DNA of 64,000 bases from contig NZ_JAUTXR010000156.1 in assembly GCF_030658505.1 (NCBI RefSeq), positions 24,661-88,660 of the forward strand, in the 5' to 3' direction. Shown one piece after another: positions 8,639 to 17,224 of this stretch. Within the stretch, counting starts at the first letter, position 1. Each line of letters opens with the position of its first letter. The DNA comes from Stenotrophomonas raiganjensis (SeqCode) (lineage in GTDB: Bacteria; Pseudomonadota; Gammaproteobacteria; Xanthomonadales; Xanthomonadaceae). The position numbers and the translations under genes were made by a program. Under the pieces are notes generated by a model. It saw only the letters and a program-made list of their open reading frames with translations. It made no database searches and was not told the DNA's origin.

Positions 8639-9583
8639 ATGTCCCATGACCTGCTCAACCGGATCGACCAGCGGACCCGCCTGGCCGGCCACAACCGCCT
8701 GGCGCTGCTGCTGTTCCGTCTCGGCGGACGTCAGCTTTTTGGCGTCAATGTCTTCAAGGTGCAGGAAGTCCTGCGGCGCCCGGAGCTGTTCCAGGTGCCC
8801 GGGCTGCCCAGCCAGTTCTCCGGCGTGGCCGACGTGCGTGGCCGCTCGGTGCCGGTGCTGGACCTCGGCCTGGCCATCGGCCATCCCGAGCGTGAACCTG
8901 ACGCGGACACCTCGCCCGGCTACCTGGTCGTCACCGAATTCAACCGCTCGATCCAGGGCTTCCTGGTCAGCGGCGTGGAGCGGATCGTCAACATCGCGGT
9001 GGAAGACATCCACCCGCCACCGGAGCTGGGCGCAGAATCCAGCTACCTGACCGCGGTCACCCGCTTCCAGGGCGAGCTGATCCAGGTGATCGACGTCGAA
9101 AGCGTGCTGGCCGACATCGCCCAGGTGCGTGGCGAGGCAGTGCTCGACCCGACGTTGGCGATGCCGGCGGACGGCCCGCAGCTGCAGGTACTGGTGGTGG
9201 ACGACTCACGCGTGGCCCGCCAGCAGATCCGCAGCGTGCTCGACCAGCTCGGGGTGGGCGCCACCCTGCTCTCCGACGGCAAGCAGGCGCTGGACCACCT
9301 GCTGCAGATCCATGCCTCCGGCGAGAACCCGGCCGAGCGCTACGCGATGGTCATCTCGGACATCGAGATGCCGGCCATGGATGGCTATACGCTGACGACG
9401 GAAATCCGGCGCCATCCCGGCCTGGCCGGCCTGTACGTGCTGCTGCACACGTCGCTGTCGGGCGTATTCAACAATGCGATGGTCGAGCGCGTCGGCGCCA
9501 ACGCCTTCGTCGCCAAGTACTCGCCGCACGAGCTGGCCGACTTCGTGCTGGACCGCCTGCGCAAGGTCGCGATGGCGGCCTGA
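8639..9583 (+). CDS. cheV: Chemotaxis coupling protein CheV
   Basis: A 314-residue CheV that couples receptors to CheA. Residues about 15-160 are a CheW-like domain (FRLGGRQLFGVNVFKVQEV, GVADVRGRSVPVLDL). Residues about 182-310 are a receiver domain with an acidic pair in VVDDSRVARQQ and phospho-acceptor D241 in MVISDIEMPAMDG. Start chosen at ATG 8639, where CheV homology begins; the frame is open upstream but runs through the flgA control region. It has its own sigma-28 promoter and stands apart from the che operon near 52 kb. Confidence 0.95.
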   Translation: MSHDLLNRIDQRTRLAGHNRLALLLFRLGGRQLFGVNVFKVQEVLRRPELFQVPGLPSQFSGVADVRGRSVPVLDLGLAIGHPEREPDADTSPGYLVVTEFNRSIQGFLVSGVERIVNIAVEDIHPPPELGAESSYLTAVTRFQGELIQVIDVESVLADIAQVRGEAVLDPTLAMPADGPQLQVLVVDDSRVARQQIRSVLDQLGVGATLLSDGKQALDHLLQIHASGENPAERYAMVISDIEMPAMDGYTLTTEIRRHPGLAGLYVLLHTSLSGVFNNAMVERVGANAFVAKYSPHELADFVLDRLRKVAMAA

Positions 9584-9597
9584 CGGCCAATGATCCG

Positions 9598-9661
9598 GTA
9601 GTGCCGGCCGCTCGCCGGCAACCGCAGATCTATCGGGAAGCCGGCCAGCGGCCGGCACTAC
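9598..9661. repeat. Inverted pair of SMAG-type REP palindromes
   Basis: The left unit begins with GTAG at 9598 and the right unit ends with CTAC at 9661. Both carry GCCGGC-type stems, nearly the same as the pair at 5710-5781. It sits between the cheV stop and the flgB sigma-54 promoter and may separate the two transcription units. Confidence 0.8.
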
Positions 9662-9671
9662 CCTCTCGCGT

Positions 9672-9688
9672 CTGGCACGCCCCTTGCA
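9672..9688 (+). promoter_or_regulatory. Sigma-54 promoter of the flgB operon
   Basis: CTGGCACG, CCCC, TTGCA: an essentially perfect -24/-12 site 34 nt before the flgB GTG. It probably drives flgBCDE. Confidence 0.9.
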
Positions 9689-9721
9689 GCTTCCCGGGCA
9701 ACGTTCCCGTGGGAGTGCACC

Positions 9722-10117
9722 GTGCGCAACCTGATTACCGACTACCTGGGCGTCCATGCCCAGGCCATGCCGTTGCGCGAACAGCGGATGAAGCTGATCG
9801 CCAGCAACCTCGGCAATGCCGACACGCCCGGCTACAAGGCCCAGGACCTGGACTTCGATGCCGCCCTGCGCCATGCCCAGGGCCAGGATGCCAATGGCCT
9901 GATGGCCACCACCCACGAGCAGCACTACGAGATCAGTAGTGGCCTGAACCCGTTCCAGATCGCGCGCGAAGGCGTGCAGCCCAGCCTGGACGGCAACACC
10001 GTCGATCCCGATGCCGAGCGTGCCGCCTATGGCCGTGCCGCGCTCGAGTACCGCGCCTCGCTCAGCTTCGTCGAGAGCAAGGTGCGTTCCATGCTGACCG
10101 CGATCACGGGGCAATAA
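9722..10117 (+). CDS. flgB: Flagellar proximal rod protein FlgB
   Basis: A 131-residue rod protein. It carries the N-terminal flagellar rod motif (ASNLGNADTPGYKAQDLDF) and a C-terminal helical segment, as expected for FlgB. Translation begins at a GTG preceded by GGGAG. It is the first gene of the rod-hook cluster, directly behind a SMAG pair and a sigma-54 promoter. flgC starts 3 nt after its stop. Confidence 0.96.
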   Translation: MRNLITDYLGVHAQAMPLREQRMKLIASNLGNADTPGYKAQDLDFDAALRHAQGQDANGLMATTHEQHYEISSGLNPFQIAREGVQPSLDGNTVDPDAERAAYGRAALEYRASLSFVESKVRSMLTAITGQ

Positions 10118-10120
10118 GCC

Positions 10121-10528
10121 ATGAGCAACCTGCCGATCTTCGATATCGCCGGCTCCGCGCTGCAGGCGCAGTCGGTGCGCATGAGCACCATCGCCTCCAA
10201 CCTCTCCAATGCCGACACCGTCGCCGGTTCCGCCGATGCCGTGTACAAGCCGCTGGAGCCGATCTTCCAGGCCGTGACCAGCAAGAACGACCCGAACATC
10301 ACCTCGGTGAAGGTCAAGGAGATCACCCAGAGCGAGGCCGCGCCGATCAAGCGCTATGAGCCGGGCCACCCACTGGCCGACGCCGATGGCTACATCTACC
10401 AGCCCGACGTCGATCCGGTGGCGCAGATGGTCAACCTGATCTCGACCTCGCGCAATTACCAGGCCGGCGTGGAGATGCTGACCACCGCCAAGGAACTGGC
10501 CCTGGCCACCCTGACCATGGGCCGCTGA
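10121..10528 (+). CDS. flgC: Flagellar proximal rod protein FlgC
   Basis: A 135-residue rod protein of usual length. The N-terminal rod signature reads MSTIASNLSNADTVAGS. The C-terminal FlgC/FlgE-type region contains NLISTSRNYQAGVEML. It lies 3 nt after flgB and 23 nt before flgD, so it is part of the flgB operon. Confidence 0.96.
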   Translation: MSNLPIFDIAGSALQAQSVRMSTIASNLSNADTVAGSADAVYKPLEPIFQAVTSKNDPNITSVKVKEITQSEAAPIKRYEPGHPLADADGYIYQPDVDPVAQMVNLISTSRNYQAGVEMLTTAKELALATLTMGR

Positions 10529-10551
10529 GCCCCGCAGCACCGGATACCGCC

Positions 10552-11235
10552 ATGACCACCGCCGTCAACAACCAGACCAGCCAGGACGTCTACGCCGCAC
10601 TCGGCCTGAACGCCCCGAACAGCAACGCCACCAAGAAGAAGAACACGCTGGACCAGGCCGATTTCCTGCGCCTGATGACCGAGCAGCTGCAGCACCAGGA
10701 TCCGCTGAAGCCGATGGACAACACGCAGATGGTCGCGCAGATGGCGCAGATGTCGACCGTGCAGGGCATCACCGATCTGAACAAGACGGTGAAGGGCTTC
10801 CAGGAGTCGATGGCCAGCGACCAGGTGCTGCGTGGTGCTGCACTGGTCGGCCACCAGGTACTGGTGCCGTCGGAAAAGCTGGTGCTGGAAAAGGAAGGCA
10901 GCGTCGAGGGCACGGTGGCTGCGCCGTCGGCCGGCATCATCACGGTGGACATCACCGACGCCAACGGCGCCAAGGTCACCTCGCTGAGCGTGGAAGCCAA
11001 GGCCGCCGGCGAAACCGCCTTCCAGTGGGACGGCAAGGACGCCAACGGCAAGCGCATGGAACCCGGCAAGTATTCCATCGTTGCCAACCATGTCGATACC
11101 GCCGGCAAGAGCACCAAGCTGTCCACCTATGTGCAGGCGCCGGTGGAAAGCGTGACCGTCGGTTCCGACGGCCTGTACCTGAACCTCAAGGGCCTGGGCA
11201 CGGCCCCGATCGACTACGTGCTCCGCGTCAGCTGA
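10552..11235 (+). CDS. flgD: Hook-capping protein FlgD
   Basis: A 227-residue hook scaffolding protein that caps the growing hook and is absent from the finished filament. The conserved N-terminal export/cap region is clear (LDQADFLRLMTEQLQHQDPL, then NTQMVAQMAQMSTVQGI). The C-terminal half has the FlgD Ig-like/tudor fold signature (FQWDGKDANGKRMEPGKY). Same operon as flgB and flgC. Confidence 0.96.
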   Translation: MTTAVNNQTSQDVYAALGLNAPNSNATKKKNTLDQADFLRLMTEQLQHQDPLKPMDNTQMVAQMAQMSTVQGITDLNKTVKGFQESMASDQVLRGAALVGHQVLVPSEKLVLEKEGSVEGTVAAPSAGIITVDITDANGAKVTSLSVEAKAAGETAFQWDGKDANGKRMEPGKYSIVANHVDTAGKSTKLSTYVQAPVESVTVGSDGLYLNLKGLGTAPIDYVLRVS

Positions 11236-11267
11236 GCCGCATACCCCGTACTTACCAGGAGCATCCC

Positions 11268-12491
11268 ATGGGCTTCAATGTCTCGCTGTCCGGCATCAAT
11301 GCCGCCAACACCGACCTGAGCGTCACCGCCAACAACGTCGCCAACGTCAACACCGCCGGCTTCAAGCAATCGCGCGCCGAATTCGCCGACCTGTTCGCCT
11401 CCACCAGCTACGGCCTGTCGAAGAACCAGACCGGCTCGGGCGTCCGTGTTTCCAATGTCGCCCAGCAGTTCATTCAGGGCCACAATGAACAGACCGGCCG
11501 CAGCCTGGACATGGCGATCTCCGGTGAGGGCTTCTTCACCATGAACATGAACGGCTCGCGCGTGTACTCGCGTGCCGGCAATTTCCAGACCGATTCCGCC
11601 GGTTACGTGATCAACCCGCAGGGCGCGCGCCTGCAGGTATTCGCGCCGAATGCCGATGGCACCAACTTCGATGCAGGCCGTCTGGTCGACCTGCAGCTGC
11701 TGACCACCGACAGCCCGCCGAAGCAGACCAGCGAAGTGAAGGTCGGCTTCACCCTGCCGGCCAACGCCAAGCAGCCGACGGTCGCAAATTTCGATCCGAC
11801 CGACTCCAACAGCTATAACCATTCCAGCGGTGGCATCACCGTGTACGACTCGCTGGGCGTCAGCCATATCCAGGTCTCGTACTTCGTGAAGGGCGCCAAT
11901 CCAAACGAGTGGACCGTGCACAACTACGTGGACGGCCAACCGGCCGGCACCCCGGCCGCCGTCGCCTTCGATAACAGCGGCAAGCTGACCACTCCGGCCA
12001 GCGGCAAGGTCAGCCTGGGCACGTTCACCCCGACCACCGGCGCCGGTCAGCTCAACATGACGCTGGATATCAGCGGCTCGACCCAGTACGGCGAGAAGTT
12101 CGCCCTGCGCAACACCCAGCAGGACGGCTACGCCGCCGGCAAGCTCAACGAAATCACCGTATCGGAAACCGGCGTCGTCTATGCCCGCTATTCCAACGGC
12201 GACGACAAGCCATTGGGCCAGGTCGCACTGACCACCTTCAACAATACGCAGGGCCTGGAGCAGAAGGGCAACAACCTGTGGGTGGAAACCTTCGAGTCGG
12301 GTACGCCGCGCACCGGCATGCCGGACACCTCCAACCTCGGCAAGATCCAGGCCGGTTCGCTGGAAGCATCCACCGTCGACCTCACCGAGCAGTTGGTCAA
12401 CATGATCACCGCGCAGCGCAACTTCCAGGCCAACGCGCAGATGATCACCACGCAGGACCAGATCACCCAGACCGTCATCAACATCCGTTGA
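11268..12491 (+). CDS. flgE: Flagellar hook protein FlgE
   Basis: The hook subunit, 407 residues. The ATG at 11268 follows CAGGAG, and the protein then begins with the canonical MGFNVSLSGINAANTDLSV. The frame is open upstream inside flgD, but that part is a shadow. The N-terminal rod motif (NNVANVNTAGFKQSRAEF), central hook domains and C-terminal AQRNFQANAQMITTQD are present. Length is in the usual 400-residue range. Confidence 0.96.
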   Translation: MGFNVSLSGINAANTDLSVTANNVANVNTAGFKQSRAEFADLFASTSYGLSKNQTGSGVRVSNVAQQFIQGHNEQTGRSLDMAISGEGFFTMNMNGSRVYSRAGNFQTDSAGYVINPQGARLQVFAPNADGTNFDAGRLVDLQLLTTDSPPKQTSEVKVGFTLPANAKQPTVANFDPTDSNSYNHSSGGITVYDSLGVSHIQVSYFVKGANPNEWTVHNYVDGQPAGTPAAVAFDNSGKLTTPASGKVSLGTFTPTTGAGQLNMTLDISGSTQYGEKFALRNTQQDGYAAGKLNEITVSETGVVYARYSNGDDKPLGQVALTTFNNTQGLEQKGNNLWVETFESGTPRTGMPDTSNLGKIQAGSLEASTVDLTEQLVNMITAQRNFQANAQMITTQDQITQTVINIR

Positions 12492-12523
12492 TGAGCTGCT
12501 GACCCTGTCACGGAACTCCCCGC

Positions 12524-13273
12524 ATGGATAAAGCCCTCTACGTGGCGATGACCGGTGCCCGCGCCTCCCTGCAGGCGCAGGGTACACTCAGCCACAACCT
12601 CGCCAATTCGGACACCCCTGGCTTCAAGGAAGCGCTGGCCAACACCGAAGCCTTCCCGATCAAGGGGCCGGGCTTTGCCTCGCGGGTGGATGCGCTGCAC
12701 GTCGACGCCGGATTCAACCGCACGCCTGGCGCGCAGCACATCACCGGCAAGCCGCTGGATCTGTCCCTGCAGACCGGCACCTGGCTGGCGGTGCAGTCCA
12801 GCGATGGCAGCGAGGCGTACACGCGCGGCGCGGCGTTGTCGGTCACGCCGAACGGCCAGCTGGTGACCTCCAGCGGCCGTCCGGTACTGGATGACAACAA
12901 CAACCCGATCGCCATTCCGCCCTACCAGGCGATGGAAATCGGTGCCGACGGCACGCTCTCGATCATCCCGCAGGGCGAAGGCCCGCAGACCATGGCGCAG
13001 ATCGGGCGCATCAAAGTAGTGCAGGCACCGGACGAGCGCCTGGAGCGTGGCTTGGATGGCTTGTTCCGCAATACCGATCCACGCCAGCCGTTTGCACCGG
13101 CACAGGGCACGGCCGTGCACAGCGGCCAGCTGGAAGGCAGCAACGTGGATGCCGCCGGCGCACTGGTGCAGATGATCCAGCTGCAGCGCCAGTACGAAAT
13201 GCAGGTGCAGGTGATCAAGCACGGCGACGACAACGCGCGCAGCGCCAACAGCCTGCTGCGCCTCGGCAGCTGA
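12524..13273 (+). CDS. flgF: Flagellar proximal rod protein FlgF
   Basis: A 249-residue rod protein with start MDKALYVAMTGA, rod motif SHNLANSDTPGFKEAL and C-terminal GSNVDAAGALVQMIQLQRQY. It follows flgE by 32 nt, so it can be read from the flgB promoter. A strong sigma-54 site lies after it, before flgG, so flgF is the last gene upstream of that new promoter. Confidence 0.95.
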   Translation: MDKALYVAMTGARASLQAQGTLSHNLANSDTPGFKEALANTEAFPIKGPGFASRVDALHVDAGFNRTPGAQHITGKPLDLSLQTGTWLAVQSSDGSEAYTRGAALSVTPNGQLVTSSGRPVLDDNNNPIAIPPYQAMEIGADGTLSIIPQGEGPQTMAQIGRIKVVQAPDERLERGLDGLFRNTDPRQPFAPAQGTAVHSGQLEGSNVDAAGALVQMIQLQRQYEMQVQVIKHGDDNARSANSLLRLGS

Positions 13274-13302
13274 CGGAAATCCGGCGCCGCCTGGCAGCGG
13301 CG

Positions 13303-13320
13303 CTGGCACACCGCTTGCAC
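13303..13320 (+). promoter_or_regulatory. Sigma-54 promoter before flgG
   Basis: CTGGCACACCGCTTGCAC lies in the 102-bp gap between the flgF stop and the flgG ATG, about 57 nt before flgG. The 18 bases are identical to the flgA promoter core. It probably drives flgGHIJ and perhaps flgKL. Confidence 0.88.
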
Positions 13321-13375
13321 ACTCGCAATCAAGGGCCGCACCGCGCGGCCGGCTCCACCAGACAGGACACCGAAG

Positions 13376-14161
13376 ATGAACCAGGCATTGTGGATCGCGA
13401 AAACCGGACTGGATGCGCAGCAGATGCGCATGTCGGTGGTTTCCAACAACCTCGCCAACACCAACACCACCGGCTTCAAGCAGGACCGTGCCAGCTTCGA
13501 GGACCTGCTGTACCAGCAGGTGCGCCAGCCCGGCGGTTCCTCGTCGGCGCAGACGCAGCTGCCGACCGGCCTGCAGCTGGGCACTGGCGTGCGCGTGGTG
13601 GCCACCGCCAAGAACTTCGAACAGGGTGGCCAGCAGCAGACCGGCCGCGCCCTCGACGTCATGGTCAACGGCCGTGGCTTCTTTGAAGTGCAGATGCCCG
13701 ACGGCAGTTCGGCGTACACCCGTGATGGCTCGTTCAAGATCAACCAGGACAGCGAGCTGGTCACCAACAGCGGCTACCCGGTGCAGCCGGGCATCCAGAT
13801 TCCCGAAGGCGCGCAGTCGGTGACCATCGGCAGCGACGGCACCATCAGCGTGAAGATGGCCGATGGCGCCGCGTCGGTGGAAGTCGGTGCGCTGACCCTG
13901 ACCGACTTCGTCAACCCGGCCGGCCTGCAGGCGCGCGGCGAGAACCTGTTCCTCGAGACCACAGCGTCCGGCCCGGCACAGAACGGCAACCCCGGCCTCA
14001 ACGGCCTCGGCACCGTGGTGCAGGGCGCGCTGGAGGGCAGCAACGTCAACGTGGTGGAAGAGCTGGTGTCGATGATCGAAACCCAGCGCGCCTACGAAAT
14101 GAATGCCAAGGCGATCTCCACCACCGATTCGATGCTCGGCTACCTCAACAACAAGCTCTGA
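13376..14161 (+). CDS. flgG: Flagellar distal rod protein FlgG
   Basis: The distal rod subunit, 261 residues, the usual length. It starts MNQALWIAKTGLDAQQ and has rod motif SNNLANTNTTGFKQDRASF, a central D1 region and the C-terminal GSNVNVVEELVSMIETQRAY. It opens the distal-rod and ring operon behind the sigma-54 site at 13303. Confidence 0.97.
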   Translation: MNQALWIAKTGLDAQQMRMSVVSNNLANTNTTGFKQDRASFEDLLYQQVRQPGGSSSAQTQLPTGLQLGTGVRVVATAKNFEQGGQQQTGRALDVMVNGRGFFEVQMPDGSSAYTRDGSFKINQDSELVTNSGYPVQPGIQIPEGAQSVTIGSDGTISVKMADGAASVEVGALTLTDFVNPAGLQARGENLFLETTASGPAQNGNPGLNGLGTVVQGALEGSNVNVVEELVSMIETQRAYEMNAKAISTTDSMLGYLNNKL

Positions 14162-14183
14162 CCGGCCCAACCGGGAAACCGCC

Positions 14184-14876
14184 ATGTCGCCCATTTCCAA
14201 CTTCACCCGCACCGCCCTCGCCTGCGCCGTGGCCGCCCTGCTCGGTGGCTGCGTGATCGCCGGCGACGTGCGCCCCTACCCGGCAATGGCACCGATCCAG
14301 CCGATCATGCCGCCGCAGGCGCAGCCGACCGCCGGTGCGATCTACGCCGCAGGCCCGACCCTGCAGCTGTATTCGGATCGTCGCGCGCGCGATGTCGGCG
14401 ACCTGCTGACCATCACCCTGCTGGAAAACACCACCGCACAGACCAGTGCCAACACGGCCACCAACAAGGAATCGAACCTGAGCCTGGGCACACCGTCCAT
14501 TCTTGGCGCACCGGTCACCCTCGGCGGCAAGGACATTCTCAGCGCGTCGGCGGCCGGCAAGCGTGACTTCACCGGCAAGGGCAACAGCGCGCAGAGCAAC
14601 CGCCTGCAGGGCAGCGTCACGGTCACCGTGGTGCAGCGACTGCCCAACGGCAACCTGGTGGTGCAGGGGCAGAAGAACCTGCGGCTGAACCAGGGCGATG
14701 AGCTGGTCCAGGTACAGGGCGTCGTGCGCCCGGGCGACATCAGCCAGGACAACACCATCCCGTCCAGCCGCGTGGCCGAGGCCCGCATCGTCTACGGCGG
14801 CCGCGGCCCCGTCGCGCAGTCCAACGCGATGGGCTGGCTGAGCCGCTTCTTCAACTCCGGCCTGACGCCGTTCTGA
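14184..14876 (+). CDS. flgH: Flagellar L-ring lipoprotein FlgH
   Basis: Outer-membrane ring protein, 230 residues. The ATG at 14184 gives a lipoprotein signal with lipobox LLGGC and lipidated C23; the longer upstream frame overlaps flgG and is not needed. FlgH features include SLFSDRRARD-like [18 protein letters not shown] and the C-terminal [20 protein letters not shown]. It is 22 nt after flgG and 2 nt before flgI. Confidence 0.95.
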   Translation: MSPISNFTRTALACAVAALLGGCVIAGDVRPYPAMAPIQPIMPPQAQPTAGAIYAAGPTLQLYSDRRARDVGDLLTITLLENTTAQTSANTATNKESNLSLGTPSILGAPVTLGGKDILSASAAGKRDFTGKGNSAQSNRLQGSVTVTVVQRLPNGNLVVQGQKNLRLNQGDELVQVQGVVRPGDISQDNTIPSSRVAEARIVYGGRGPVAQSNAMGWLSRFFNSGLTPF

Positions 14877-14878
14877 GT

Positions 14879-16015
14879 ATGGCCATGAAACTCTTTCTCT
14901 CTTCCTCCTGGCAGCGCCGCGTGGCGTCGTTCGCCGCGCTGATGCTGCTGGCCGTGACGGCGCCTGCCAGTGCCGAGCGCATCAAGGACCTGGCCCAGGT
15001 CGGCGGCGTTCGCGGCAACGCGCTGGTGGGCTATGGCCTGGTGGTCGGCCTGGATGGCAGCGGCGACCGCACCAGCCAGGCTCCCTTCACCGTGCAGAGC
15101 CTGAAGAACCTGCTCGGCGAGCTGGGCGTCAACGTACCGCCGAACGTCAACCCGCAGCTGAAGAACGTGGCGGCGGTGGCGATCCACGCTGAACTGCCGC
15201 CGTTCGCCAAGCCCGGCCAGCCGATCGACATCACCGTGTCTTCCATCGGCAACGCGGTGTCGCTGCGCGGCGGTTCGCTGCTGATGGCACCGCTGCGCGG
15301 TGCCGACGGCCAGATCTATGCCATCGCCCAGGGCAACCTGATCGTCGGTGGCTTCGGTGCGCAGGGCAAGGATGGCTCCCGTGTTTCGGTGAACGTGCCC
15401 AGCGTCGGCCGCATTCCCAACGGTGCCACCGTGGAGCGTGCCCTGCCCGATCCACTGGCCAATGGCGGCGACATCACCCTGAACCTGCACAACAACGATT
15501 TCACCACCGTATCGCGCATGGTTGCAGCGCTCAACAACGCGTTCGGCGAAGGTGCGGCACGCGCGATCGATGGCGTGACCGTGGCCGTTACCGCACCGAC
15601 CGATCCGGGCGCACGCATCGGCCTGCTGGCACGCATCGAGAACCTCGAGCTGACCCCGGGCAGCGCCCCGGCCAAGGTGGTGGTCAATTCGCGCACCGGC
15701 ACCGTGGTCATCGGCCAGCAGGTGCGGGTCGGCCCTGCCGCGATCTCGCATGGTTCGCTGACGGTGACGATCCAGGAGAACACCAACGTCAGCCAGCCCA
15801 ACGCGCTGTCCGGCGGCCGTACCGTGGCCAGCCCGCAGTCGACCATCACCGCCACCAACGATGGCAGCCGCATGTTCAAGTTCAGCGGCGGCACCACCCT
15901 GGACGAGATCGTGCACGCGGTGAACGCCGTGGGCGCGGCACCGGGCGATCTGATCGCAATCCTGGAAGCCCTGAAGCAGGCCGGCGCCCTGAGTGCCGAG
16001 CTCGAGGTGATCTGA
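14879..16015 (+). CDS. flgI: Flagellar P-ring protein FlgI
   Basis: Periplasmic ring protein, 378 residues, with an N-terminal signal peptide ending near AVTAPASA. Family motifs include [29 protein letters not shown] and the C-terminal [20 protein letters not shown] second ATG lies 6 nt downstream and would serve equally well. FlgA, encoded at 7819-8475, is its assembly chaperone. Confidence 0.96.
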   Translation: MAMKLFLSSSWQRRVASFAALMLLAVTAPASAERIKDLAQVGGVRGNALVGYGLVVGLDGSGDRTSQAPFTVQSLKNLLGELGVNVPPNVNPQLKNVAAVAIHAELPPFAKPGQPIDITVSSIGNAVSLRGGSLLMAPLRGADGQIYAIAQGNLIVGGFGAQGKDGSRVSVNVPSVGRIPNGATVERALPDPLANGGDITLNLHNNDFTTVSRMVAALNNAFGEGAARAIDGVTVAVTAPTDPGARIGLLARIENLELTPGSAPAKVVVNSRTGTVVIGQQVRVGPAAISHGSLTVTIQENTNVSQPNALSGGRTVASPQSTITATNDGSRMFKFSGGTTLDEIVHAVNAVGAAPGDLIAILEALKQAGALSAELEVI

Positions 16016-16016
16016 C

Positions 16017-17216
16017 ATGCGCATCAACCCCGCATTCGATCTGCACCCGGCACAGCAGAACGACCCGGCGAAGATCGACAAGGTCGCACGCCAGCTGGAA
16101 GGCCAGTTCGCCCAGATGCTGGTCAAGAGCATGCGCGACGCCAGCTTCGGCGACTCGCTGTTCCCCGGCGAAAACAAGATGTTCCGCGAGATGTACGACC
16201 AGAAGATCGCCGAGGCGATGACCCGTGGCAAGGGCCTGGGCCTGTCCGGCATGATCAGCCGGCAGCTGTCCGGCCAGGCCGCCGATGGCCCGGCGCTGGA
16301 TACCCGCGTGGACCCGGCCAAGGCCAGCCGCGCCTACCAGCTCAATGCACCGGCCAAGACGGCACCGTCGCTGCCGTTGGAAGACGGCAGCCAGGCCGTG
16401 CGCCTGCTGCAGCAAATGGCAGCGGGTGCCCACGCGGGCGCACAGGCCGCCGTTGCGCCGATGGAACAGGCCCTGGACCTGATCGCCGGCCGCGAAAGCA
16501 GCAGCATGCACCGCTCGCTGGGCACCGACGATCCGTACATCGGCAGCCTGCAGGGCGAGGACTGGGCCAGCAGCAACGACCAGTGGTCGGCGACCGCCAG
16601 CAATCGCGGCACCACGATCAGCCCGGTCGATGCCTTGGCCACGCGCACCGCCGTCGCCCAGTTGGGCGAACACACACCGGAAGGCTTCGTTGCCAGCATC
16701 TGGCAGCACGCACAGAGCGCGGCCAAGGAACTGGGCGTGGATGCCCGCGCCCTGGTCGCCCAAGCGGCGCTGGAAACCGGCTGGGGCAAGCGCCACATCA
16801 AGCATGCCGACGGCAGCACTTCGCACAACCTGTTCGGCATCAAGGCCAACGGCTGGAACGGCCAGCGCGCGGTGGCCGGCACCCATGAATATGTAGACGG
16901 CGTACGCCGCAACGAGACCGCCAGCTTCCGCGCCTACAGTTCGCCGGCCGAGAGCTTCGCCGACTACGTGCGCCTGCTGAAGACCAGCCCACGCTACCAG
17001 CAGGCCCTGCAGGCCGGCACCGACGTGCAGGGCTTCGCCCGCGGCCTGCAGCGCGCCGGCTATGCCACCGACCCGCGCTACGCGGCCAAGATCGCCGCGA
17101 TCGCCGGCGGCCCGACCATCGAGCGCGCGGTCAGCGCCGTCGCCGATGCAGGCGCGCGCCTTGGCCAGACCTTCGCCAGCACCGCAACTGCGGCGCTGGG
17201 TATCACTCGTCGTTGA
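16017..17216 (+). CDS. flgJ: Rod-cap and peptidoglycan hydrolase FlgJ
   Basis: A two-domain FlgJ of 399 residues. The N-terminal rod-binding domain (about 15-95) contains GQFAQMLVKSMRDASFGDSL. A long Ala/Gln-rich linker leads to a C-terminal glucosaminidase domain (about 220-375) with AALETGWGKRHI, where E253 is the likely catalytic glutamate. It opens the cell wall for the growing rod. It starts 1 nt after the flgI stop. Confidence 0.95.
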   Translation: MRINPAFDLHPAQQNDPAKIDKVARQLEGQFAQMLVKSMRDASFGDSLFPGENKMFREMYDQKIAEAMTRGKGLGLSGMISRQLSGQAADGPALDTRVDPAKASRAYQLNAPAKTAPSLPLEDGSQAVRLLQQMAAGAHAGAQAAVAPMEQALDLIAGRESSSMHRSLGTDDPYIGSLQGEDWASSNDQWSATASNRGTTISPVDALATRTAVAQLGEHTPEGFVASIWQHAQSAAKELGVDARALVAQAALETGWGKRHIKHADGSTSHNLFGIKANGWNGQRAVAGTHEYVDGVRRNETASFRAYSSPAESFADYVRLLKTSPRYQQALQAGTDVQGFARGLQRAGYATDPRYAAKIAAIAGGPTIERAVSAVADAGARLGQTFASTATAALGITRR

Positions 17217-17224
17217 GGAACCCC

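Noticed and set aside
12188..14212. Minus-strand open frame opposite flgF and flgG
   Set aside because: Both plus-strand genes are certain, and the antisense protein has no family features. GC-rich DNA routinely produces such frames.
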